DNA of 35,928 nt from an uncultured Prevotellaceae bacterium (GCA_946625675.1 CAMOTI010000131.1:1-35928), one strand, 5' to 3'; numbered from the stretch's first letter, positions 14,277 through 22,641 are shown. Notes: generated by a model not told the origin, from the sequence alone. Made by a program: numbers and translations.

Positions 14277-17200
14277 ATGAACATAACATTGAACAAAGGC
14301 ATTCACCGCAGTCCGTCGCTTTCCGCCGACGGCGAGCTCGACTACATGATGGACCTGCTGCCACGCGACGGCGACTTGCGCAACCTGCCAGCCCCCGAAC
14401 CGCTTGACCTCACGCTTGATGATGGCGACAGGCTGCTTGGCATCCACCGCGTGGATGCCGGGAAACACTATGTCGTCAGCAGCGATGACGGACGCTCGCT
14501 GGCTTATTACAACGAGAACGGCACAAAAATCCTGATCACCACGCTGACTGAAGGACGCGTGGATGGCATGACTGCGATGGGCAATGTGCTGGTATTTAGG
14601 ATTCTTGGAGCAGAGAGGTCCGACTTGTCCGACCAGTCCGACCAGTCCGACCAGTCTGACCAGTCCGACTTGTCTGACCAGTCCGACTTGTCCGACCAGT
14701 CCGACTCGTCCGACAATTTCTCCACTGCCTATGCCATCTGGCGGGAAGGAGCCTATGCTTTCCTGGGCGGCAGCTTTCCGCATGTGGACATCCAGTTCCG
14801 GCTGCGCAACATCTATGTGCAGACCTTCAATCCCGGAGAGGAGACCGGCATCCTCATCGAGCCCTCCGACCGGACGGAGACGACGGAATTCGCAGAGGTG
14901 GTGGCTCCCACGCCGGTGACCACACCTGAGTTTTCCCATGAGACGGTGTTCGCCCTCTCCCCCTCACGTCCGTTGGAGCAGTCCACCACCTACAAGGTGG
15001 TGACCACCCGCGTGACAGGCAAGCAGTCCACTCCCTTCTCCGTCTATCTCTGCTACACCGACTCCACCCGCGTTTATGCCGCCTTCTCTACTGCCGCCAA
15101 CGACCTGCATCCTTACGCCGTGTTCACCACCGACAGAAGCAAGACCGTGGACCACCTGGAGCTTGTGCTCTGGGCCAACGGCAAGCAGACGAAGTCGCTC
15201 TCCGTGACACTGCTGAAAGGCACAGCCACCGCCACGGGCCATCTCTTTGCCGACACCCCGGAGAACTTCACGGCGCTTACGGGGCTGGCCAATACCTTCA
15301 TCAGCAAATATGCCACACAGGAGAACAAGTTCATGTATCCGTTTTTCGTCCGTTATGCGCTGAAGATGTACGACGGCACCTACGTCTGCCCGTCGCCTCC
15401 CTGCCTGATGCTGCCCAACCGGGGACTGACCCCGATGGTGTGGACACTGGGCGGGACAGACGGCCGTCCGTGGGACACCTACGTGTCGGCAGTGGTGTCG
15501 CAGCTGAAATACCGCCTGCTGAGGAAGACGGCGCTGGACGCCTGGAAAGACCTGGTGACGGACGTGGCGATAGCCGTCTCGTCGCCTGTGTGGTCGTACA
15601 ACCAGGGCGCGGAATGGAAGGCGGGTGAGAACCTCGTGGAGCTGAGGCGTATAGACGCCGCTGACGACCGCCGCGCCGACGACACCTGGAGCTACGGCTA
15701 TTTCGACAACGGCGACGGCACGTCGAGCGCCACGTGGCTGTTCAAACAGCACAACAGCCTGAGTACGACCTCGGCCCCGCAACTCTTCTCCATCCGCCTT
15801 CCTTCCTTCACGGAGCGCCAGCAGGCGGAGAGCCTGACGGGCAAGGCCAATTTTTATATCGTGAAGGAGATAGCGGTGGACCAGCTGCCGGACTTGGACG
15901 AATGGAGCGACGTGGAGATGGACTCCAACACGCTGTCGACGCTGGAGAACCGCCGCCAGCTGCCCGACAATCCGCTCTCGCTCTCTCCCCGCAGCGGGGC
16001 ATGCATGACGGTCTACAACGGACGGCTGGTCATCGCCGACGTGACCGACCGGAAATTCCACGGTCATCTGCCTGCCTTGCTGCAGGGGCTGTCGGGCACG
16101 TATGTGAACAGCTCTGCGCAGCGTGCCACGCTCAACCTGACGAAAGCCATAGTCCGCTACGTGGAGGACGGGGAGGCGCACACGCTCTGCGTCGGCGACC
16201 TGCCGCGCCATACCAACGAGGCGCCGTTCTTCTGGTTCTACTATCCGTCGTCGAACGCCCAGAGCGTGCGTCTCTGGCAGAACGACCTGACGAACCGGTG
16301 GCGCCGTGCCGACCTTCGTCTTCAGCCGCATCCGCTGCTCAGCGGCGCCTGTTGGTTCGACAACTTCAACGAGCCGGAGTGGACGGACTGGACTTCCTAT
16401 GCCTCGCTTACGGCCGCAGAGAAGGCGGAGGCCGACATGGCTGACACGTATGCCACAGTCCGTTATCCCAACAAGGTGCATCAGAGCGGTGTGAACAATC
16501 CGTTTGCGTTCTCCGCCGAGCAGACCAACCGGGTGGGAGAGACCACGGTGGTGGGCATGGCGGCGGCTACGCAGGCGCTCAGCCAGGGGCAGTTCGGCCA
16601 GTTTCCGCTTTATGCCTTCTGTCACGACGGTATCTGGGCGCTCTCGCTGGCTCAGGACGGCGCGTTTGTGGCGGTCCATCCCGTGTCGCGCGACCGCTGC
16701 CTGTCGCCCAGGGGCATCGTGCAGGCAGACCGCTCCGTGGTGTTCGCCACGGACCAGGGGCTGAAGCAGATTGCAGGATCGGAAATACGCGTTCTTGCCT
16801 CGCAGCTCGACGGCCTGTCGGCCGACGTGTCGTTGCTCAGCGGGGTGGACGAGTCGTTCGACAGCCTCGTGGAGGAGGTCCCGCCCGACTTCCGTCAGTC
16901 GCTGGCTGAGGCGGTCGTGGCCTACGACTATCCGAATGGGCTTCTACATGTGTATGTGGGTGAGAGTGCTTTTCATTATGTTGTCTCGCTCAGCAACGGC
17001 GAGGTGACGCTCTCCTCAGCGGTGAGCCGTCCATCTGCGGTGGTCAACGACTATCCTGACACGCTCGTGCAGCAAGGTGGGCGTCTGTTGCGGTTCTCCA
17101 ATGGCTGTGGTTTTGTGCGTCGCAAGGGGCTGCTGCTGACGCGTCCGCTTTCTTTTGGCAGCATCCTGGGTCTGAAGCGGATGACCGACTTGCGTGTGCT

Positions 17201-17378
17201 GTGGCGTCAGACGGATGCGGCCTCCTCCGTGCGTGTGGCGGTCTTTGCCTCGAACAACCGCCGGGTGTGGTGGCGTATGCGGTCGCTCCACGGGCATTCC
17301 TACCGCTGGTTCCGCATCGCGCTGTTTACGGAGATGAATGACTATGAGCGGGTAGAGGGAATGGTGGTGGAAGGGTAA
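14277..17378 (+). CDS. Large phage structural-type protein (1033 aa), possible neck or DNA-stabilisation protein
   Basis: Not recognised with certainty. The 1033-residue protein starts MNITLNKGIHRSPSLSADGE and has short beta-strand units with repeated Gly-Asn turns (KHYVVSSDDGRSLAYYNENG, MTVYNGRLVIADVTDRK, FHYVVSLSNGEV), suggesting a beta-propeller-like fold. Position after portal and terminase, and length, are compatible with packaging-tail accessory proteins such as the P22 gp10 group, but no diagnostic motif was seen. Residues about 115-146 are a run of SDQ/SDL triplets encoded by the 9-bp minisatellite at 14618-14714, an in-frame insertion that looks foreign to the fold. There is no signal peptide. 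The reading frame is otherwise clean over 3.1 kb, which argues for selection until recently. Confidence 0.6.
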   Translation: MNITLNKGIHRSPSLSADGELDYMMDLLPRDGDLRNLPAPEPLDLTLDDGDRLLGIHRVDAGKHYVVSSDDGRSLAYYNENGTKILITTLTEGRVDGMTAMGNVLVFRILGAERSDLSDQSDQSDQSDQSDLSDQSDLSDQSDSSDNFSTAYAIWREGAYAFLGGSFPHVDIQFRLRNIYVQTFNPGEETGILIEPSDRTETTEFAEVVAPTPVTTPEFSHETVFALSPSRPLEQSTTYKVVTTRVTGKQSTPFSVYLCYTDSTRVYAAFSTAANDLHPYAVFTTDRSKTVDHLELVLWANGKQTKSLSVTLLKGTATATGHLFADTPENFTALTGLANTFISKYATQENKFMYPFFVRYALKMYDGTYVCPSPPCLMLPNRGLTPMVWTLGGTDGRPWDTYVSAVVSQLKYRLLRKTALDAWKDLVTDVAIAVSSPVWSYNQGAEWKAGENLVELRRIDAADDRRADDTWSYGYFDNGDGTSSATWLFKQHNSLSTTSAPQLFSIRLPSFTERQQAESLTGKANFYIVKEIAVDQLPDLDEWSDVEMDSNTLSTLENRRQLPDNPLSLSPRSGACMTVYNGRLVIADVTDRKFHGHLPALLQGLSGTYVNSSAQRATLNLTKAIVRYVEDGEAHTLCVGDLPRHTNEAPFFWFYYPSSNAQSVRLWQNDLTNRWRRADLRLQPHPLLSGACWFDNFNEPEWTDWTSYASLTAAEKAEADMADTYATVRYPNKVHQSGVNNPFAFSAEQTNRVGETTVVGMAAATQALSQGQFGQFPLYAFCHDGIWALSLAQDGAFVAVHPVSRDRCLSPRGIVQADRSVVFATDQGLKQIAGSEIRVLASQLDGLSADVSLLSGVDESFDSLVEEVPPDFRQSLAEAVVAYDYPNGLLHVYVGESAFHYVVSLSNGEVTLSSAVSRPSAVVNDYPDTLVQQGGRLLRFSNGCGFVRRKGLLLTRPLSFGSILGLKRMTDLRVLWRQTDAASSVRVAVFASNNRRVWWRMRSLHGHSYRWFRIALFTEMNDYERVEGMVVEG
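14618..14714. repeat. 9-bp minisatellite TCCGAC(CAG/TTG) inside the phage ORF3
   Basis: About eleven units of TCCGACCAG, with TTG and TCTGAC variants, encode (Ser-Asp-Gln/Leu)n in frame. The same unit occurs at 22823-22875 and 23446-23538 around the four-helix-bundle gene. Confidence 0.9.
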
Positions 17379-17392
17379 GCTTTTTGTGCTAT

Positions 17393-17647
17393 CTATGCAT
17401 TGACGATAACACTTCGTTCGTATAAGTATCTTGGTGAAAAACCAATTTCGTCATTCCAGTCGACGGTGAAAGGGTCTAACCTGAATGATTTGAAATAATT
17501 GATATCTTGTAGCTTCTTGCAGATACCTTTTTGCATTAAAGGCGTGAAATCAACTTGTCTGACTTCTCCATTGCTGAATGTCAGTTGAAGGGTGTATCCA
17601 CTGATATATTCGGCATGAGTAATTTTCAGAATAGGATTTTCTGGCAT
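17393..17647 (-). CDS. DUF2442 domain protein
   Basis: The 84-residue protein (start MPENPILKITHAEY) has the DUF2442 pattern: YTLQLTFSNGEVRQVDFTPLM, then GICKKLQDINYFKSFRLD, then TVDWNDEIGFSPRYLYE. Function is unknown. These proteins commonly sit beside a DUF4160 protein in what looks like a small toxin-antitoxin-like pair, but no DUF4160 gene is visible here. The start at 17647 is preferred to 17665 because a TATTTTTG -7 box lies at 17663-17670, which the longer form would overlap. It converges with the phage module's last gene, leaving only 14 bases between the two stop codons. Confidence 0.85.
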   Translation of the reverse strand: MPENPILKITHAEYISGYTLQLTFSNGEVRQVDFTPLMQKGICKKLQDINYFKSFRLDPFTVDWNDEIGFSPRYLYERSVIVNA

Positions 17648-17662
17648 ACTATATATTTTTTG

Positions 17663-17670
17663 CAAAAATA
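17663..17670 (-). promoter_or_regulatory. -7 box of the DUF2442 gene
   Basis: TATTTTTG on the minus strand matches TAnnTTTG, 15 bases before the ATG at 17647. A TTTG partner at standard spacing was not found. Confidence 0.45.
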
Positions 17671-17756
17671 AGAAAAAATATTCAAATCAGGGCTTTTTTT
17701 ATAAAAAAATAGGCGTTTTTGAATTATTGTTCCTCGAAGTCATTAATCGATGAAAG

Positions 17757-17784
17757 CATCCGGCCGTTTCCCAACGGCCGGATG
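17757..17784 (-). terminator. Hairpin with GGGA tetraloop downstream of the barrel receptor gene
   Basis: Perfect 12-bp arms (CATCCGGCCGTT / AACGGCCGGATG) enclose a loop reading GGGA in minus-strand RNA. It lies about 120 bases past the receptor stop and before the DUF2442 gene. No T-run follows. It is the same design as 5951-5984. Confidence 0.55.
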
Positions 17785-17859
17785 TTTGGTAATTGCATGC
17801 TATTAATTATTACTAATCCTAAAAGCTTTCAATATTCAACAAAACAAAGTGCCAGTATC

Positions 17860-17902
17860 TTTAAACTTTAAACTATAAACTTTAAACTTTAAACTTTAAA
17901 AA
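17860..17902. repeat. TTTAAAC heptamer tract
   Basis: About six imperfect copies of TTTAAAC (TTTAAAG on the minus strand) lie directly after the receptor gene's stop codon. Comparable tracts occur after the barrel gene (about 3374-3392) and the barrel pseudogene (6932-7011). Confidence 0.8.
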
Positions 17903-17905
17903 GAC

Positions 17906-20137
17906 TTACTGGTTTCCTTTCTGGATGCCGCCCACGACATCGGAGTTCTCGATGGATCGCCCGGCTTTCTTCACGCTGGCTTTCAGCTTGCCGAAGCGGA
18001 AGGAGACTGCGATTTCGAAGCGGCGTATGTTCATGATTTGCTTGTCGAAGCCGGTGTAGTCGCCGTGGTTGGTGATGGTGGTCTGGCGGTTGGTCTTGTT
18101 GAAGGGCGATATGGCCCGCAGGCTGACCGTGAGACGGTCCTCGTCGAGGAAAGACCGCTGTAGGAAGATACCGTAGATGGTGTACGGCCGGCTGTAGCTG
18201 TAGACATTGTTGGGTTGGTTTCCCAAGTTGCCCCATGCGTTGGCGGAGAGGCGCAGTTTCCAAGGGAGCTGCTGGCTGGCCGATGCGAAGAAGTAAGCTG
18301 ACCATCCATGCTGTGAGAGTCCTGCGTTGCGGTTCTCCAGGTGGTCGTACATGAGCGTGGCGTTGGCAATGACCGTGGTTTTGCCGAACGGTTTCCACTG
18401 AATGTAGCCCTCCGTCGAGAATCGTCGCATCCGCTCGATGTTTCCGTAGGTGAGGTAGCGCACGTCCTCCCTGGCGTTGACCACCCTTCCTATTCCTCCG
18501 TTCCAGAAATCGAACGAGGGTGCGATCTGCAGTGTGATCCGCTCGCCGGTGAGGAGGTAGTTCAAGGATACGGACTGTGAGTGGGCACTCTTGAGGCTTG
18601 GATTTCCGCTTTGCACGGCATTGGGGTTGATGATGACCGCCGGGTTGAGGTAACCGATTCCCGGCCGGCTGATGCTGGTGGAGTAGGTGAGCTTCAGCGA
18701 CTGCCGGTCGTTGAACTGGTATTTCATGCTGGCTTGCGGCACCCAGTCGTTGATGTGCCGCCCGAAGTCCTCTCCTTTTCCGTCAGGATAGTGTGCGCTC
18801 ATATAGCTGTGCTCATAACGCAGTCCTGCCCGTGCCGACCATTTTCCGTGGGTGTACATATAGTCGGCGTAAGCCGCCGCGATATGCGTGTTGTGGTTGA
18901 ACCTGTTGTCGTACGACGTGAATTTCGGTTCGTCGTTGAAGTCCTGAAGTGTGTGGCTGCTGTTGCGGCGCTCGATGTACTTGAGTCCTGTGGACAGCGT
19001 GTGCCCTTCCCACAGGGGCCGTGTCCAGTCCAGCTGGAAGGTGTGCTCGGTGAACCGCTCCCGGGTGTTCTCCTCGTTCTGTGTGTAGTCGAAGGGTGCG
19101 TTCACCAATTCGTGGAACTGGTTTTTCTGCACGGTTCGCTGTCGGGTGAAGGCGAGCATGTAGGAGAGGGTGAGTGTCTCGCCCTTTCGGCGGGTGCGGT
19201 GCTCATAGTCAGCCCTGCCGTTCCACGACTGGTGGGCATACGACGGCAAGTTGTAGGTCCGTCCGTAGCTGTATATGGGATTGCCGTCAGGGTCAGTGTT
19301 GACGCACGTGTTGCTTCCCTTGACATCCATATCGTAGAAATATCCTCCGAACGAAGCCGAAAGGAGGTTGAGCGAGTCGATGTCGTAGCTGGCGCTGATG
19401 TCGGCGAAATGGAAGTAGCCGGGATTGCTCCCTTCCGACTCGGAGCGGATCGTGTTGCCAGAGTTGATGAAGTTATCTTCGGCGATGTCTTCGTATTTCG
19501 TGACACTCTCCGACATTCTCTGTGCGCCGTAATCCACTGACGTGATGACTTTCCCAATCTGTGTGGTGAGGCTGGCGTTGATGTTTCCGCTCCCTTTCGT
19601 GGTTGCCCTCGTGCTGACAGTCCCTGTAAGTCCTTTGATGGCCTGGTTTTCCATCATCACGATGTTGAGGATGGCATTGACTCCTTCCGCGTCTTCCTTG
19701 GCTCCAGGGTCGGTGATGACCTCGATGCGTTTCACCAAGGAGGCCGGCATGGAGCGGAAGAGCTCCTTTGCGTTCTTGCTGAGGTTGGGGTCGTAGTGGC
19801 CGTTTCGGTAGATTTTGTACTGGCTGTTGCCTTTCACCCGTATGTTCTCCTGTGCGTCAACGCTGACGAACGGCACTTTCTTGAGCATCTCCAGGATGTT
19901 GTCGGTCTTCGACTCCTCGTCGGCCTGCACATCGTAGCCAATGCGGTCAATCTCCGTCTTGATAAGTTGGCGCTGCGCCTTGACGGTGACACCCTCCAGC
20001 ATCTTCTCCCATCGAAGGGAGTCGGATTCGGTGGCAGTGGAGTCGGGGTTGGTTGTGTTGTCCTGTGCGTGGCAGAAGGTGGCTGCAAGCAGGCAGATGA
20101 TGGCGGTAATCAGTTTCTTGTTCATTTTTTTAGGCAT
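17906..20137 (-). CDS. Outer-membrane receptor, TonB-dependent-like with plug (OMP_b-brl_3 type)
   Basis: The 743-residue protein has a signal peptide (KLITAIICLLAATFCHA, then QDN), a short acidic linker, a plug-like domain (LEGVTVKAQRQLIKTEIDRI, ILEMLKKVPFVSVD, RIEVITDPGAKEDAEGVNAI) and a long barrel with repeated aromatic strands to the C-terminus. It lacks the CarboxypepD_reg domain seen in SusC. Such receptors take up an unknown ligand or act with a TonB-like energy source. It is the third gene of the BlaI-like / M56 / receptor operon, with a REP hairpin between it and the M56 gene. The start may be 20125 (MNKKLITAII) rather than 20137. A TTTAAAG tract follows the stop. Confidence 0.88.
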   Translation of the reverse strand: MPKKMNKKLITAIICLLAATFCHAQDNTTNPDSTATESDSLRWEKMLEGVTVKAQRQLIKTEIDRIGYDVQADEESKTDNILEMLKKVPFVSVDAQENIRVKGNSQYKIYRNGHYDPNLSKNAKELFRSMPASLVKRIEVITDPGAKEDAEGVNAILNIVMMENQAIKGLTGTVSTRATTKGSGNINASLTTQIGKVITSVDYGAQRMSESVTKYEDIAEDNFINSGNTIRSESEGSNPGYFHFADISASYDIDSLNLLSASFGGYFYDMDVKGSNTCVNTDPDGNPIYSYGRTYNLPSYAHQSWNGRADYEHRTRRKGETLTLSYMLAFTRQRTVQKNQFHELVNAPFDYTQNEENTRERFTEHTFQLDWTRPLWEGHTLSTGLKYIERRNSSHTLQDFNDEPKFTSYDNRFNHNTHIAAAYADYMYTHGKWSARAGLRYEHSYMSAHYPDGKGEDFGRHINDWVPQASMKYQFNDRQSLKLTYSTSISRPGIGYLNPAVIINPNAVQSGNPSLKSAHSQSVSLNYLLTGERITLQIAPSFDFWNGGIGRVVNAREDVRYLTYGNIERMRRFSTEGYIQWKPFGKTTVIANATLMYDHLENRNAGLSQHGWSAYFFASASQQLPWKLRLSANAWGNLGNQPNNVYSYSRPYTIYGIFLQRSFLDEDRLTVSLRAISPFNKTNRQTTITNHGDYTGFDKQIMNIRRFEIAVSFRFGKLKASVKKAGRSIENSDVVGGIQKGNQ

Positions 20138-20185
20138 AGTTATGGCTGGTCAGACAATGGAATTGTCTGATTGTTAGTGGTTTTT

Positions 20186-20217
20186 AAGTTACAAAACGCC
20201 CCACGGGGCGTCTCTAC
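20186..20217 (+). repeat. REP-like hairpin repeat, copy 2
   Basis: AACGCCCC-AC-GGGGCGT core with GTTACA on the left and CTCTAC on the right. It ends 2 bases from the M56 gene's stop codon and lies between that gene and the receptor gene. It is inverted relative to the copy at 22101. Confidence 0.85.
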
Positions 20218-20219
20218 AA

Positions 20220-22079
20220 CTAAATTCTTTTGTAGATAACGATGAGGTCTTGCCCTTCTTTCTTGCAGATGAGCATGAGGTTGGTTTCGTTGCTGGTGGT
20301 GTCCGTCTGGTAGGCAGTAATGTTAGTGATAGTTCCGTCACCTTCCACGGTGAGCATAAAGGTGCTGTCGGGGTTCTGATGGTTGAAAGAGTGCAGCGTT
20401 GAGTCATATTGCTTTTGGCTTTTTTCTTTTATGTCCTTCATTCTTCTTGCCCTTTCACGCTCGGTGATGGCTTTTTTCCGTGCCTCCATTGCTTCTACTT
20501 GTGCTTTGCGCTTAGCTGTTTCTGCTGCGATTCTTGCTTCCTTGGCCTGCTGCTCGATGGCTTCCCTGTCCTTTTTCATTTGTGTTTTCAGCTGATGTGC
20601 CTGGTCTTTGTATTTTCGTGCCTTGTCGGCTTCAATCAATGCGCCTTCACGCATTTTCTCTGCATGCTCTTCCACCCTTTCCGCGTCTCTGTGACGTTTT
20701 GCGCGGGCTTCGTTCACATTGCTTCGTGCCTCATCGGCTTTTTTTCGTGCTTCTTGTTGTGCTGCCTCAGCCTCACTTCGTGCACGCTCGACTTCGATTG
20801 AGATGTCGTCGCTTTGTTGCCGGAACTCGTCGTAGTCTTCCTGGCTGTCGAACATGATGTAGGTGTTGTCGTCCACCTTTTTAATGATGGTGTCGTTAAT
20901 GTCCACATACACCCTGTGTTTCAGTGGTTTGTCAGTACTATTATCATTATCGCTTGTCGGACTTTTGATGATGGTGACCTGCTTGATCTTGTCCGGGTTG
21001 ATGTTGTCAACGTCCGGTTTTGCCACTTGTATGCCGTTCACCTTGTATTCCACGGAGTCGTTGTCTGATGAGTTACTATCAGGATTGCTGTCAGACGGAT
21101 AATCCATGGATTTGTCCTTTGTCCCGGAAATGTTGTCAGACTGCTGATTGCCGGAGTTTTCTTGTTTTTCGGTTGGACCCGCCTGTTGTGTTATGTCTTG
21201 CTCATAGGCGTAGTCTTTTACTACACGGGCTGACAGTCCGAGGCTCACTGCGATGACAGGCAGAAGGAATAATGTTTTCATCCTTGCCCGTTTCGGTGTC
21301 CTTCTGCGTGCCAGCATCTCTACCCGCTGCCTGAGCATACGCTTCTCGCTGAGCGTGTTGGCCAAAGAGAATCGGCCTCTGCCCGTGGCCTTGCTGATGA
21401 GCAGTTGTATGTAGTCCGTGGAGTTTATCCCTGCGTTGAGCACGTCCTCATCCGCCTCGTATTCATGTACCATCGTCAGCTCTTTGCGCAGTTTCCATGC
21501 CACGGGGTTGAACCATTGGAGTGTGAGCAGGAGATTCATGAGGAAGAGGTCGATGGTGTGGTGATGACGGATATGTGCCTGCTCGTGCATGATGAGTGCG
21601 TCGTGGTTGCGTTCGAAATCCGCTTCCGACATCACGATGTAGTTCAGATAGGAGAACGGCCGGGTGGGGTGGTTGCTCACGACGATGGTGGTGCCGTCGG
21701 ATGTTTTGTGGGAACGATGCTGACGGATGAACCGTTGCAGGCTGACCAGCTCTTTGATTGAACGTATCGCCATCACAGCCATGCCTAAGAAGAGGAGGCT
21801 GGTGGCGGCGATGGTGGCGTAATGCGTCCAGATGCCGGCTGACATCGGTTCCTCCGCTGCATTGTCTGAGATGACGGGCAGGTTGCCGGCAGCCTCGGGA
21901 GATATGATTTCCTCCACGTGCCATTCGATTTGGCAGAGTGGGAGCAGCGCGGAGAGTATGACGGATGCCAGCAGTGCCAGTCTGCGCTGACGGAAGAGGG
22001 TGTCACGGCGCATCAGCAGGGCATAAAGGCCGTAGAACACCCCTAAGAGCAATGCGGCTTTCAGTTCGTATGTCAACAT
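20220..22079 (-). CDS. BlaR1/MecR1-like M56 membrane metalloprotease with long coiled coil
   Basis: The 619-residue protein has membrane segments near residues 7-22, 34-50 and 88-105, the zinc protease motif HEQAH (165-169) and HEYEAD (about 205-210) with the third ligand, then another hydrophobic segment (TLFLLPVIAVSLGLSA, about 270-285). M56 proteases cut a partner repressor on receiving a signal. The C-terminal part is not a penicillin-binding domain. It is a Ser/Asp/Asn-rich linker, then about 140 residues of highly charged coiled coil (EAEAAQQEARKKADEARSN and similar), then a short beta-rich end. The signal is therefore probably not a beta-lactam. It lies downstream of the BlaI-like repressor gene; REP hairpins sit 22 bases before its start and 2 bases after its stop. 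Confidence 0.9.
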   Translation of the reverse strand: MLTYELKAALLLGVFYGLYALLMRRDTLFRQRRLALLASVILSALLPLCQIEWHVEEIISPEAAGNLPVISDNAAEEPMSAGIWTHYATIAATSLLFLGMAVMAIRSIKELVSLQRFIRQHRSHKTSDGTTIVVSNHPTRPFSYLNYIVMSEADFERNHDALIMHEQAHIRHHHTIDLFLMNLLLTLQWFNPVAWKLRKELTMVHEYEADEDVLNAGINSTDYIQLLISKATGRGRFSLANTLSEKRMLRQRVEMLARRRTPKRARMKTLFLLPVIAVSLGLSARVVKDYAYEQDITQQAGPTEKQENSGNQQSDNISGTKDKSMDYPSDSNPDSNSSDNDSVEYKVNGIQVAKPDVDNINPDKIKQVTIIKSPTSDNDNSTDKPLKHRVYVDINDTIIKKVDDNTYIMFDSQEDYDEFRQQSDDISIEVERARSEAEAAQQEARKKADEARSNVNEARAKRHRDAERVEEHAEKMREGALIEADKARKYKDQAHQLKTQMKKDREAIEQQAKEARIAAETAKRKAQVEAMEARKKAITERERARRMKDIKEKSQKQYDSTLHSFNHQNPDSTFMLTVEGDGTITNITAYQTDTTSNETNLMLICKKEGQDLIVIYKRI

Positions 22080-22100
22080 TCTTTTTTAGTTTAAAGTTGA

Positions 22101-22132
22101 GTAGAGACGCCCCGTGGGGCGTCTTGTAACTT
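22101..22132 (-). repeat. REP-like hairpin repeat, copy 3
   Basis: AGACGCCCC-GT-GGGGCGTCT core with TTGTAACTT and an A-run on the right, located between the repressor and M56 genes. It is the inverted partner of copy 2 on the other side of the M56 gene. Confidence 0.85.
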
Positions 22133-22239
22133 AAAAAAAAACAGAGTGCTTTGGTAACCACACTTTTTACTTCGTAGAATCTTGTCACGACTTGGCAAAG
22201 TTCAAACAAGTTTGACTTTGCGCTCGCTGCTCCAAGATT

Positions 22240-22641
22240 TCACTGTTCACTATTCACTTTCTTTCTTTCCTCCACTTTCTGCATGAGCTGCTCGAGTTCG
22301 GAGATTTCCTCCTGCGTCATGGACTCTTCCTCGGCGAAGAACGACATGAAAGCGGCTTTTGATCCGCCGAAGAGGTTGTGCATCATGCTCTGCAGGAAGT
22401 TGGACGTGTATTCACGCTTGGGTACGAGGGGGAAGTACTCGTAGGTTGTTCCGTAGGCTTTGTGTCCTACGAATCCTTTCTTTTCCAGCACCCGTATGAC
22501 AGTCGACACCGTGTTGTAAGCCGGCTTGGGCTCCGGCATCTCGTTGAGCACATCGCGTGCCAGCGCCTGCTTCTTGTCCCAAAGTATGCGCATGACGGCG
22601 AGTTCTGCCGGGGTCAGTTCCTTGTAGTCTTTGTTGCTCAT
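22240..22641 (-). CDS. BlaI/MecI-family transcriptional repressor
   Basis: The 133-residue protein has the BlaI winged-helix pattern: LTPAELAVMRILWDKKQAL, VLNEMPEPKPAYNTVSTVIR (recognition helix), LEKKGFVGHKAYGTTYEYFP (wing), and a helical dimerisation end (ISELEQLMQKVEERKK). BlaI repressors are dimers inactivated when the partner M56 protease cuts them. The gene is first in the operon, followed by the M56 gene and the receptor. Its promoter contains a perfect 18-bp palindrome between the -33 and -7 boxes, which strongly suggests autorepression of the whole operon. Confidence 0.94.
   Translation of the reverse strand: MSNKDYKELTPAELAVMRILWDKKQALARDVLNEMPEPKPAYNTVSTVIRVLEKKGFVGHKAYGTTYEYFPLVPKREYTSNFLQSMMHNLFGGSKAAFMSFFAEEESMTQEEISELEQLMQKVEERKKVNSEQ

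Larger units (their letters stand above)
10342..17378 (+). mobile_element. Phage-derived packaging module without capsid or integrase
   Basis: Three long, intact, co-directional genes (portal, large terminase, 1033-aa structural-type protein) lie between clearly chromosomal genes. Codon positions look more GC-rich than the flanking genes. No integrase, small terminase, capsid, protease, tail or lysis gene is present, and no attachment-site repeats were seen. The boundaries are a REP hairpin on the left and a DUF2442 gene on the right. This is either a prophage remnant or a retained module. Confidence 0.65.

Noticed and set aside
12108..14939. 943-codon minus-strand frame opposite the terminase gene
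   Set aside because: Mirror of a GC-rich coding strand; overlaps TerL with all its catalytic motifs. Repetitive GLVGQVG stretch is the reverse of the minisatellite.
10299..17670. Phage attachment sites around the packaging trio
   Set aside because: No matching direct repeats were found at the two borders; the REP hairpin on the left has no copy at the right border.
20220..22641. Beta-lactam resistance regulation by BlaI/BlaR1
   Set aside because: The sensor lacks a penicillin-binding domain and no beta-lactamase or PBP gene lies in the operon.
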